DNA of 6,969 nt from Phycisphaerae bacterium (GCA_030602845.1 JAUVYZ010000108.1:1-6969), one strand, 5' to 3'; positions 1-6,311 are shown, numbered from the stretch's first letter. Made by a program: numbers and translations. Notes: a model not told the origin generated them from the sequence alone.

Positions 1-1116
1 ATTTTTATCAGTGCCGCCGAGCCAAGCGCCGACGCCCACTGTGCCGGCTTGATAACTGCTTTACAGAAAAGCAGTTACAATATCGAATTTGTCGGCGTCG
101 GCGGCCCAAAAATGGCCGAAGCCGGCTGCAAATTGCTCGAAGCCACCGTCGGAAAAGCCGCAATGATATACAAAGCATTCAGCCGTGTCCCTCACTTTTA
201 CATACTGATAAAACGCATAACTCGTTATCTAAAAAGCAATAAGGCCGACCTGGTTATCGTCTGCGATTCCCCCGCCTTCAACTTCCACATCGCAAAAGCC
301 GCCAAAAAAGCCGGCTCAAAGACCCTTTTCTACGTCGCTCCGCAGCTCTGGGCCTGGGCCGGCCGACGAATTGGCAAACTCCGAAAATGCTGCGATAAAC
401 TCTGCTGTATACTGCCTTTCGAGCAGGATTGGTTCAACCAGAGGGGCATCGATGTGGTTTTTGTGGGCAATCCGCTCCTCGATGGATTGGACATTGATTT
501 GGCCCGTTACAGAAGAAAATATGCGGATTTTGAGCCAAAAAACGCCAGATTTGCCCTTATGCCCGGCTCGCGAGCCGCTGAGATTAACTCGCTCTGGCGA
601 CCGATGCAGCAGATAGCGACCCGCTTAAAGCAGAAATATCCCGCAGCGACATTTGTAACTGTGGCTGTGGATGCCGAGAGAAAAGAAATCCTTAAAGCAG
701 CACAAATTGCCGGCTTTGAGTGTCAATATACTGTCGGCTTGGTTAGTAACACTGCTGACGCTGCTGATTTTGCGATTGTGGCGAGCGGCAGTGCCACTTT
801 GGAGGTGGCGGCAGTGGGCTGTCCAATGGTGATAATGTATCAATCCAGCAGAATCTTGTGGTATTTGATAGGGTGGTGGCTGATAAAAACAAAATACTTG
901 TCTCTGGTCAATATTTTGGCAGGTAGAGAATTAGTGCCGGAATTTATGCCGTATTTTGGCTCGATTGAACCGATTGTGGGAAGTATTGAGCAACTTTTGG
1001 AAGACAGGGACAAGTTAGCCCGAATCAGCGATGAACTGATTGAGCTGGCTGAGCCGTTAGCTGAGAAAAAAGCGTGCGAGCAGGTCGCAGAGATAGTTGT
1101 TGAAATGCTGCGTTAG
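1..1116 (+). CDS. lpxB: Lipid-A-disaccharide synthase, 5' end outside window
   Basis: LpxB is a GT19-family glycosyltransferase that joins UDP-2,3-diacylglucosamine to lipid X to make the lipid A disaccharide at the cytoplasmic membrane. The frame is open from base 1 (371 residues seen). LpxB is usually about 380 residues, so only a few N-terminal codons are missing and the TTG at position 49 is not the true start. Visible family landmarks, counted from the first codon in the window, are: an N-terminal ISAAEPSAD segment matching the usual GExSGD loop; FVGVGGPKM; D-S-P-A-F-N; YVAPQLWAW from residue 111; LMPGSRAAEI at 186-195; a later ASGSATLE segment; and the C-terminal KTKYLSLVNILAGRELVPE block. 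The downstream side shows no clear terminator. The two glycines of the N-terminal loop are alanine here (AEPSAD), a mild departure from the common motif. The identification is very secure; the physiological role is inferred from family membership. Confidence 0.97.
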   Translation: MFISAAEPSADAHCAGLITALQKSSYNIEFVGVGGPKMAEAGCKLLEATVGKAAMIYKAFSRVPHFYILIKRITRYLKSNKADLVIVCDSPAFNFHIAKAAKKAGSKTLFYVAPQLWAWAGRRIGKLRKCCDKLCCILPFEQDWFNQRGIDVVFVGNPLLDGLDIDLARYRRKYADFEPKNARFALMPGSRAAEINSLWRPMQQIATRLKQKYPAATFVTVAVDAERKEILKAAQIAGFECQYTVGLVSNTADAADFAIVASGSATLEVAAVGCPMVIMYQSSRILWYLIGWWLIKTKYLSLVNILAGRELVPEFMPYFGSIEPIVGSIEQLLEDRDKLARISDELIELAEPLAEKKACEQVAEIVVEMLR

Positions 1117-1208
1117 GCATCTACAGAAGCTTCGTCCTCATCCTTTGGGTCATTCGTCAATGCCCCATTTATGAAGCCGGCTAAAAAGGGTTAGATGGTG
1201 AGACGGGG

Positions 1209-1342
1209 AGTGGGTAAAATGAATTGGAGAATATTGAATGCGGTTCGTCTAAAAACGGAACTGCACCGGAGCTTCGATTTTGGTTATTACGTAGTTTGGA
1301 AGTGGGATGGCGATGAGCGAGGCTGAAGAAAAAAACGATAAG
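1209..1342 (+). repeat. Dispersed leader repeat, copy 1 (direct repeat with 6498-6628)
   Basis: This segment matches 6498-6628 in the same orientation. The right-hand core, 1292-1342 against 6578-6628, is 51 bp with 48 identities. The left end (1209-1230 against 6498-6520) shares AGTGGGTAAAATGAA and then nearly the same bases with one extra G in copy 2. Between these blocks similarity is weaker but the spacing is nearly conserved (134 versus 131 bp). Copy 1 lies between lpxB and the kinase stub, and its right end forms the first twelve codons of the kinase ORF (MAMSEAEEKNDK). It may be a mobile leader carrying translation signals, or a remnant of duplication. I do not recognise it as a named element. 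Confidence 0.8.
1219..1326 (+). CDS. Candidate 35-aa leader peptide inside repeat copy 1
   Basis: An ATG at 1219 follows a good Shine-Dalgarno-like GGGGAG (1205-1210, 8 nt away) and opens a 35-codon frame ending in TGA at 1324-1326. The peptide begins MNWRILNAVRLKTELHR and ends VVWKWDGDERG. An in-frame ATG at 1195, directly after a TAG, could extend it by eight codons. The frame overlaps the first seven codons of the downstream kinase ORF in another frame, as a translationally coupled leader would. In repeat copy 2 the same frame exists from ATG 6508, but a TGG codon is replaced by TGA (6583-6585) just before the shared KWDGDERG ending. The central part differs strongly between copies, which argues against a conserved protein. 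No known family is recognised, so it may be an untranslated by-product of the repeat. Confidence 0.35.
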   Translation: MNWRILNAVRLKTELHRSFDFGYYVVWKWDGDERG

Positions 1343-1636
1343 CGGCGGCATGAGGCCCCCCGCTTTCTTGCGAAAGCAAGAGGGGGGCCGACTGCGAGCT
1401 TTGACGATTCGGTGGTCCAGCCGGGCAGGCAGATTGGTCAGTTCCGGATAGAGCAGGAGCTTGGCCGCGGAGGCGCGGGAGTTGTCTACTTAGCCCACGA
1501 TACCAAGCTCGACCGCTCCGTTGCTATCAAGAGCCTGCCGGCCGAGCTGATGGACAACCCGAAGGCGCGGTCGCGCTTCGCTCGCGAGGCGCGGGTTCGG
1601 TACGCTGGATTGAGTTGTCAGCCAGTTAATCCTTAG
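1307..1636 (+). pseudogene. Truncated Ser/Thr protein kinase (N-lobe stub)
   Basis: The 109-codon ORF encodes the start of a bacterial PknB/Stk-type (Hanks) kinase. Residues 44-62 carry the glycine-rich loop (G53-x-G55-x-x-G58-x-V60, then YLAHD). VAIKSLP holds the ATP-anchoring lysine K75, and RFAREAR places the alpha-C glutamate at E94. Similarity ends at about residue 97 (near base 1597). The HRD, DFG and activation-loop regions are absent, and 12 unrelated residues lead to a TAG. The usual catalytic domain is about 260 residues, so this product cannot phosphorylate. Bases just beyond the break become A/T rich, suggesting a deletion or insertion junction rather than a single frameshift; I found no continuation in the other frames of this region. 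The N-terminal twelve residues come from the dispersed repeat, and codons 16-28 come from a GC-rich hairpin. A short regulatory protein is possible but less likely than a broken gene. Confidence 0.8.
1354..1389. repeat. 36-bp GC-rich palindromic hairpin within the kinase ORF
   Basis: The outer arms GGCCCCCC (1354-1361) and GGGGGGCC (1382-1389) pair perfectly over 8 bp. Inside, TCTTGC (1366-1371) pairs with GCAAGA (1376-1381) around a GAAA tetraloop, leaving a four-base GCTT bulge. An alternative inner stem, GCTTTC (1362-1367) with GAAAGC (1372-1377), is mutually exclusive with it. The length is a multiple of three and is read through in frame by the kinase ORF, adding the residues around APRFLAKARGGP. 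Its position between the repeat-derived start and the kinase loop suggests either a small inserted palindromic repeat (REP/MITE-like) or an mRNA structure. No long T-run follows, so a standard intrinsic terminator is unlikely. Confidence 0.7.
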
Positions 1637-1680
1637 AATTTTCATATTAATTTTTAAAACCAGTTACTATATATGAATCC

Positions 1681-2787
1681 TTATTCTTTATTAAGCTCTT
1701 CCACTGTCTCTGCAACTATTTCGTCTATCAATTCTTTTACAGACACAATTTTTGTCACTCTCGAAACGTTAGTCCCTGCAAGCACGACTGCATTATCAAT
1801 GTCCCCTTCTACGGCGTCAATCAAGGCTTTGGCAATACAAAATTGAACGGTAGCAGGTTCGCAGGTCCTGAGGCATTTATAATTACATGTAAACTTTTTT
1901 CTTTCGCCACGCAGTATTTCATCAAGAAATTTTGTCCTTATTGCTTTTGCCGGCATACCCACCGGGCTTTGTATAAAAACAATATCATCTTCTCCTGCTT
2001 TAATATAAAGCTGTTTAAATTCATCAGCTGCTGAACATTCAAAAGTAGCTACAAACCTGGTCCCAATTTGCACACCCTTTGCTCCCAATCTTAAGAACTT
2101 AGCCACATCTTTCCCGTCAAATATACCACCTGCCGCTATAACAGGGATACTTGCTCTATACTCTTTCTCGTATTGCCCGACCAGATGCAAAACATCTTTT
2201 AGCGCATTCTCAAGCAGCGGCTCATTTCGCATTGTCCCTTTAAGGGATTCCAATTCTTCTAAACGGTAACCCGCTATATGTCCCCCTGATAACGGACCTT
2301 CAACAACGAAAGCATCGGGTAGGCGATTATAGCGTCTTTTCCACGTTTTCAGCAGGATTTTAGCTCCTCTTGCTGAAGCAATCAGTGGAATCAACTTTAT
2401 GGATGACCCTTCTGCGAATTCCGGCAGGCTTATAGGCAGTCCCGCACCTGAAATAATATAATCGGCTTTTTCTTTTGCGGTAGTCCTCACTATGTCCTCA
2501 TAGTTACTTAGCGCTACCATTATGTTTACACCGATAACTCCATCGGATAATTCCCTTGCTCGTCTTATTTCCTTTTGAAGATGTTCTCTTGAAGATTTAG
2601 GCACATCGGCCCTGTTTTCTTCTGTATCAGGAGGAAGCCCCACACTGGCTATGGTTCCTCCAGCGCCACAATTCGCTACGGCTGCTGCTAAAGATGCCAC
2701 AGATACTCTGACCCCCATTCCCCCTTGAATGATAGGGATTTTAATCTCCAGGTCGCCGATTACAAGCGGCTTTAATTTATCAAACAT
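1681..2787 (-). CDS. Nitronate monooxygenase-family FMN oxidoreductase
   Basis: This 368-residue protein belongs to the NMO/2-nitropropane dioxygenase family, which shares an FMN-binding TIM barrel with the enoyl-ACP reductase FabK. Visible features are IIQGGMGVRVS at residues 19-29, GPLSGGHIAG with the family's conserved histidine at H170, and the phosphate-binding strand-loop AAGGIFDGKDV followed by RLGAKGVQIGTRF (218-245). It is longer than FabK (about 310-320 residues): a C-terminal extension carries C301, C305, C309 and C317 (C-x3-C-x3-C-x7-C) and ends in a VSVKELIDEI-like helix. Such cysteines recur in a subgroup of bacterial NMO-like proteins and could bind metal or an Fe-S cluster (inference). 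The ATG at 2787 has only a weak purine stretch upstream. The gene is convergent to the kinase stub and visibly A/T-richer than its neighbours, which hints at separate origin. The exact substrate cannot be read from sequence. Confidence 0.92.
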   Translation of the reverse strand: MFDKLKPLVIGDLEIKIPIIQGGMGVRVSVASLAAAVANCGAGGTIASVGLPPDTEENRADVPKSSREHLQKEIRRARELSDGVIGVNIMVALSNYEDIVRTTAKEKADYIISGAGLPISLPEFAEGSSIKLIPLIASARGAKILLKTWKRRYNRLPDAFVVEGPLSGGHIAGYRLEELESLKGTMRNEPLLENALKDVLHLVGQYEKEYRASIPVIAAGGIFDGKDVAKFLRLGAKGVQIGTRFVATFECSAADEFKQLYIKAGEDDIVFIQSPVGMPAKAIRTKFLDEILRGERKKFTCNYKCLRTCEPATVQFCIAKALIDAVEGDIDNAVVLAGTNVSRVTKIVSVKELIDEIVAETVEELNKE

Positions 2788-3060
2788 AACATTTTCATCT
2801 CATGCAAGCCCATCTATGGGGCTGTGTATACCTTGGCCACAAAAAGCATCTCAATTACTAAAACTGGCTCCTATATTACAGCATTGGCTGGTACTTTCAA
2901 CAGAAATTCCCCAAATAACTCGCTTAGTAACATTCCCTAACCTTCCGACACACCATATTATCAAATTCCGCCCAAAACTTGTCCCCGAACGCCTTAGTCG
3001 GGCTTCCCCCCATTTTTTGCAAAAAAACCTTGATTCGTCAGAAATGGATGGGTATACTCG
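2788..3060. other. Non-coding spacer between divergent genes
   Basis: This stretch separates the minus-strand flavoprotein gene from the plus-strand small ORF and parB-like gene. Besides the candidate minus-strand promoter it holds a 14-bp palindrome, TTTTTTGCAAAAAA (3013-3026), just after a C-run. I see no RNA gene, no protein-like frame and no clear plus-strand promoter. The open frames crossing it are antisense or out-of-frame to real genes, with low-complexity translations. Confidence 0.5.
2873..2900 (-). promoter_or_regulatory. Putative sigma-70-like promoter for the nitronate monooxygenase gene
   Basis: On the minus strand, TTGAAA (plus coordinates 2895-2900; 5 of 6 to TTGACA) is followed after 16 nt by TAATAT (2873-2878; 4 of 6 to TATAAT). 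Transcription would begin near 2866 and give a leader of about 80 nt before the start codon at 2787. The match is moderate and A/T-rich DNA produces chance hits, so this is only a candidate. Confidence 0.35.
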
Positions 3061-3189
3061 ATGGGCGAACCGAAAACGTGGCAGGTCGGGGCGGTCCTTG
3101 TCCTCCTCGGTTCTGCAGGTTGTTTCTCGGTCAAGAACACCGAAGGAATAAGGGAATACTATGCTAAAGACAAAGGAATTTACGATTGA
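3061..3189 (+). CDS. Candidate 42-aa lipoprotein-like small ORF overlapping the parB-like start
   Basis: ATG 3061 opens a 42-codon frame ending at TGA 3187-3189. The product has a short charged start (MGEPK), a hydrophobic stretch VGAVLVLLGSAG (residues 9-20), then C21 and a polar tail containing EGIREYYAKDKGIYD. This resembles a lipoprotein signal peptide with a cysteine at the usual place, although the residue three before it is serine instead of leucine. The frame overlaps the first 29 bases of the parB-like gene in a different frame. No strong Shine-Dalgarno precedes it. It may be a genuine small lipoprotein, the 5' remnant of a longer lipoprotein gene interrupted by the parB-like gene, or chance. 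The protein-like signal architecture is the main support. Confidence 0.4.
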   Translation: MGEPKTWQVGAVLVLLGSAGCFSVKNTEGIREYYAKDKGIYD

Positions 3190-3823
3190 GTTGGAAGAAA
3201 TAGACGCGGGCGAAAACCCGCTTCGCTTGGAAGGTGAGAATAAAGGTATTGCCGAATTATCTGAATCGATAAGGAGGATTGGCCTTATTAACCCTCTTGT
3301 TGTGGCTCCCGGCTATGATGGGGCCCGTTACCGTCTTATCGCCGGACATCGCAGATTTGCTGCATGTAGAAGAGCCGGCCTTAAAGAAGTACAGGTTCGC
3401 ATAATTGAAGGTGAGCAACGAGAAATTTGCGAGATTGCACTTGCCGAGAACCTGTTTCGAAAGGACCTTAGCCCTGTGGAAATGGCAGTGGCCGTGGTCG
3501 CTCTGATGAAGGAGGGTGGTATGGCTCGTGAGGAGGTGGCGAGTATTTGTCATCGGCCGAGTGCCTGGGTAAGAAAGCAAGAGGAAATCGTGAGCTGGCC
3601 GGCAGATGTGCATAACGCCGTTCACAATGGCTGGTTGTCGGTTTCTGCTGCATCGAATCTTGCCCTGGTTTATGACGATGCTCATAGGAGGCTTCTGTTA
3701 AATCAAGCGAAACAAAATGGCGCTACTGCTCGCGCTACTGCTGCGTGGCTTCAGGAATGGCTTTCATCAGTTCCACCGCAACCAAGCGGGGATCTCCGCA
3801 AGATTGGTGCTGAAACAGGTTAA
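3161..3823 (+). CDS. Orphan ParB/RepB/Spo0J-family protein (short)
   Basis: This 220-residue protein has the ParB N-terminal CTP-binding/Srx-like fold: N-P-L-R at 19-22, IAELSESIRRIGLINPLVV (30-48), YRLIAGHRRFAACRRAG (57-73, the box usually written GERRxxA), and AENLFRKDLSPVEMA (95-109, matching the ENxxRxxLsPiE box). A helix-turn-helix region follows (about 110-165). ParB proteins bind parS-like sites and spread as CTP-dependent clamps; related proteins also serve plasmids, phages and integrative elements. The usual C-terminal dimerisation domain is largely missing (typical ParB is 280-300 residues). No ParA ATPase lies beside it and no 16-bp parS-like palindrome was seen, so a role in chromosome segregation is doubtful and a regulatory or mobile-element role is possible. 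The ATG at 3161 is supported by purine-rich AAGGAATAAGGGAAT just upstream (AGGGA, 5 nt away). Confidence 0.9.
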   Translation: MLKTKEFTIELEEIDAGENPLRLEGENKGIAELSESIRRIGLINPLVVAPGYDGARYRLIAGHRRFAACRRAGLKEVQVRIIEGEQREICEIALAENLFRKDLSPVEMAVAVVALMKEGGMAREEVASICHRPSAWVRKQEEIVSWPADVHNAVHNGWLSVSAASNLALVYDDAHRRLLLNQAKQNGATARATAAWLQEWLSSVPPQPSGDLRKIGAETG

Positions 3824-3845
3824 AAATATTTTTGAAAAATCGCCA

Positions 3846-3971
3846 ATGACTTCTTGCAAAGCGTACTGTTCGGGCGATAATTACAAGATTGATATAGCTC
3901 AAGATACATTGAAAAACAAGGCCTACGGATATGGGAGCGCCTGCATCAAGGCACTCTTTGGCGAGTCATAG
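3846..3971 (+). CDS. Doubtful 41-aa ORF downstream of the parB-like gene
   Basis: ATG 3846 starts a 41-codon frame beginning MTSCKAYCSGDNYKID and ending ACIKALFGES, stop at 3969-3971. It has three cysteines and mixed composition but no family is recognised. No good Shine-Dalgarno is present. The same frame is open back to 3717 inside the parB-like gene, so this could be the former C-terminus of that protein displaced by a frameshift near its end, or simply non-coding DNA. The remaining bases to the next gene (3972-4142) show no RNA gene or convincing regulatory site. Confidence 0.2.
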   Translation: MTSCKAYCSGDNYKIDIAQDTLKNKAYGYGSACIKALFGES

Positions 3972-4142
3972 TTGCAAGCCGACATCGCTGCTAACAGCAC
4001 GTGTCATTGCGCCTACGATGTCAACAAACGGAGTTGCGGTAGGCAAACTCGGATAAAGAACTGATCACGAACCCGGCAGGAGTAAACCGCCGGCATGGAC
4101 ATCTCGGTTAAAGAAATCTCACGGAAAGGAACCACAAGACCC

Positions 4143-6152
4143 ATGAACAGGACGATCCTCCGAAAGACAGTCTTAAGAAACGCATCTTTCGCACTCGGGA
4201 CGGTTGCCCTGCTCCTGGCGTGCGTCTGCTCCCCTCTCTCAGCAAGGGACTCGGCCGCCGAACCGCGGAAGGGCGGGGACCCGGTGCCCGAGATTCTGAG
4301 CCGCATCGTCCCTCCCACTTTCCCGAAACGGGCCACAGACGCAGCCGGTTTTGCCCCCATCTTTGATGGCGAAACCCTTTCGGGCTGGCGAGCCGTTCCG
4401 AGGGAGAGTGCGTCCGACTGGTCGGTACGCAACGGAGTGATCGTCGGCCTCGGGAGTACGAACCGGCTATCCTACCTCGTTTGGCGGGACAACAACCTCA
4501 CCGACTTTGAACTTAAACTAAGCTACCGTCTGCGCGCCGACGGCAACAGCGGCGTCGAAATTCGCAGTCGGGTCGACGTTACGGGCAAGCGTCCATTCGA
4601 AGGTTATCACGCCGACCTCGGCCACGTGGGCATAGGCCCGCAGATACTCGGCGCGTGGGACTTTCATTTTGCAAAACGCAAGGAATACCCTTGCGATCGC
4701 GGAACGAGGCTTGTTATCGACGCAGACGGAAAGCCACATCACAGCAGAATCTCCGGAGCTTTGACGGCGGCAGATGTCAGGAAAGGTCAGTGGAACGAAA
4801 TCCATATCATCGCCCGTGACCGCCAATGCCAATTCCTCATTAATGGCAAAATCGCATCTGAGTTCATCGACAACGTCGAGGAAGAACGCTTGAAACGGGG
4901 GGCCATCGGATTGCAGATCCACGACAAAGGGACGAAGGTTGAGTTCAAGGACATCCGGCTGAAGAGAACGGAAGAGTTCAGGCTGGAGGTAGAACAAATC
5001 ACCCATGGCCCCCGACATCATTTCTTCGGTTACATCGGGCAGAGTCTGACGATACCCTGGAACCAAAGTGGGCGGTATATCCTTTCGCTTAGAACTGATT
5101 TTCATGACCATATGCCGCAGCCCCATGAGGCAGCCGACATTGTTCTGATCGATACAAAGGACAAGTACCGTGTCATTGCAATCGAAAAAACTCTTGCCTG
5201 GAACTTTCAGCAGGGCACCATGTTCTACTGGAATCCGGCGCGCGCCGAGTCACAGTTCTTCTTTAACGATAGAGACCCAAAAACGCAGCAAGTCTTCACG
5301 GTGCTTTATGACATTGAGCGACGTCGTCGAATCCGGGAATACCGTTTCGATAATGTGCCCGTGGCGAATGGAGGAGTTTCCCCAACCGGTGACTTTTTCC
5401 TGGCAATCAATTATGGCCGCATGGCTCGCTTGCGCCCCGTGACCGGCTATCCCGGTGTTACCGACCCGACTGCCCAAGCTGCTGCTCCCAAGAACGATGG
5501 GATATTTCGGGTGGAGGTAGCCACGGGCCAGCGGAAACTATTGGTTTCGTTTCGGCAACTCCGAGATCTATTGCGGAATAAACATGAGAGGATCAACGAA
5601 GCCGGCTTTTATATCAATCACTCGTTGTGCAATCGTAGTGGCGACCTGGTGTACTTCTTCGCTCGTGCCAGATTTGGTGGCAATTCAATGGCTGTGAACG
5701 CACCGTGCTCCATACGAACAGATGGAACGGGCTTGATGACGCACGAGTACATTGGCGGGCATCCCGAATGGGATGAAGGTTCGGTCGTCATCGGGGCGAA
5801 AGGCCAACGACAAGTCCGATATGACGTCGAGAAACAGTCCATCGTCGGGCAGATTGGAACCGACGACGATTTTGCATCTCCTGGCGGGGATATTTCGTTG
5901 TCGCCCAACGCAAAGTGGTTTGCCAACGGCTTCTCCACGAACAACCGCAAACAAAACGAGTTCGTTCTGTTACGACGATCTGACGGAGCTTCGGTTCGAT
6001 CGAGGGCGTTTTCACGAGGGCCTTACCAGCGCGGCGAACTTCGCATCGATCCGGCTCCACGCTGGAACCGGCGGGGAAACGCGATCTTAGTTCCGGGAAT
6101 CACGGCGGATGGCACACGCCAACTCCATTTAGTGCGAGTCGTTGAGAAGTAA
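4143..6152 (+). CDS. Exported DUF1080 (3-keto-disaccharide hydrolase-like) plus beta-propeller protein
   Basis: The 669-residue product starts with a signal peptide: basic MNRTILRKTVLR, hydrophobic FALGTVALLLACVCSP, probable cleavage after L-S-A at 32-34. Residues about 70-272 form a DUF1080 jelly-roll (concanavalin-like) domain. It opens with PIFDGETLSGW, contains GNSGVEIRSR and W-N-E-I-H-I-I, and closes with GAIGLQIHDKGTKVEFKDIRLK. DUF1080 is common in planctomycetes and linked to sugar binding or 3-keto-glycoside hydrolysis. From about 285 to the end is a propeller-like region with PD40/TolB-type turns (GGVSPTGD 410-417, SPNAKW 587-592, PRWNRRGNAIL from 639) and HPEW at 540-543, reminiscent of oligogalacturonate-lyase-type propellers; lyase activity is not established. 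A start at 4095 (16 codons longer) is possible, but 4143 gives a normal signal peptide. Both starts have AGGA-type sites about 12 nt upstream. Likely periplasmic carbohydrate binding or turnover. Confidence 0.88.
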   Translation: MNRTILRKTVLRNASFALGTVALLLACVCSPLSARDSAAEPRKGGDPVPEILSRIVPPTFPKRATDAAGFAPIFDGETLSGWRAVPRESASDWSVRNGVIVGLGSTNRLSYLVWRDNNLTDFELKLSYRLRADGNSGVEIRSRVDVTGKRPFEGYHADLGHVGIGPQILGAWDFHFAKRKEYPCDRGTRLVIDADGKPHHSRISGALTAADVRKGQWNEIHIIARDRQCQFLINGKIASEFIDNVEEERLKRGAIGLQIHDKGTKVEFKDIRLKRTEEFRLEVEQITHGPRHHFFGYIGQSLTIPWNQSGRYILSLRTDFHDHMPQPHEAADIVLIDTKDKYRVIAIEKTLAWNFQQGTMFYWNPARAESQFFFNDRDPKTQQVFTVLYDIERRRRIREYRFDNVPVANGGVSPTGDFFLAINYGRMARLRPVTGYPGVTDPTAQAAAPKNDGIFRVEVATGQRKLLVSFRQLRDLLRNKHERINEAGFYINHSLCNRSGDLVYFFARARFGGNSMAVNAPCSIRTDGTGLMTHEYIGGHPEWDEGSVVIGAKGQRQVRYDVEKQSIVGQIGTDDDFASPGGDISLSPNAKWFANGFSTNNRKQNEFVLLRRSDGASVRSRAFSRGPYQRGELRIDPAPRWNRRGNAILVPGITADGTRQLHLVRVVEK

Positions 6153-6286
6153 TGAACACCAACCGTCTCATAGAGTCCCGGCGGTTGCTGATCGGCGTAT
6201 TGCTGCAACCGAGCGTCGTCGAGTCGGCGGATGACTGGACAAAGAAGGCAGCTAAGAAAAAGCCCGCAAAGAAGAAGAAAAAATAA
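6152..6286 (+). CDS. Candidate 44-aa lysine-rich protein overlapping the DUF1080 gene stop
   Basis: The ATG at 6152 shares one base with the TAA of the preceding gene (TAATG), an arrangement typical of translational coupling. The 44-codon product has a short hydrophobic patch (LLIGVLLQPSVV, residues 12-23) and a tail KKAAKKKPAKKKKK with ten lysines in fourteen residues, then TAA. The tail resembles the lysine/alanine/proline tails of histone H1-like or nucleic-acid-binding proteins, but the length is far below such families. It could be a real small basic protein co-expressed with the gene before it, or the degraded end of a larger gene. The overlap and the clean stop before a terminator-like hairpin favour expression; no family is recognised. 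Confidence 0.4.
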   Translation: MNTNRLIESRRLLIGVLLQPSVVESADDWTKKAAKKKPAKKKKK

Positions 6287-6311
6287 CAACTCGACGGTTG
6301 TAAATTACTCT

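Noticed and set aside
3013..3026. Palindrome TTTTTTGCAAAAAA as operator or parS-like site
   Set aside because: It is A/T homopolymer-based, does not resemble parS, and occurs once; chance in A/T-rich DNA is likely.
2729..3151. 140-codon plus-strand ORF
   Set aside because: Overlaps the flavoprotein gene start in antisense and spans the non-coding spacer; translation looks random.
3257..3685. 142-codon minus-strand ORF
   Set aside because: Shadow of the ParB-family coding region.
4011..4044. GCCTAC/GTAGGC inverted repeat upstream of the DUF1080 gene
   Set aside because: Only six base pairs around a 22-nt loop with no supporting features.
4013..4432. 139-codon minus-strand ORF
   Set aside because: Antisense to the signal peptide and start of the DUF1080 gene; no recognisable domain.
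4518..5126. 202-codon minus-strand ORF
   Set aside because: Antisense to the DUF1080 domain; the plus strand has clear family motifs and this translation shows none.
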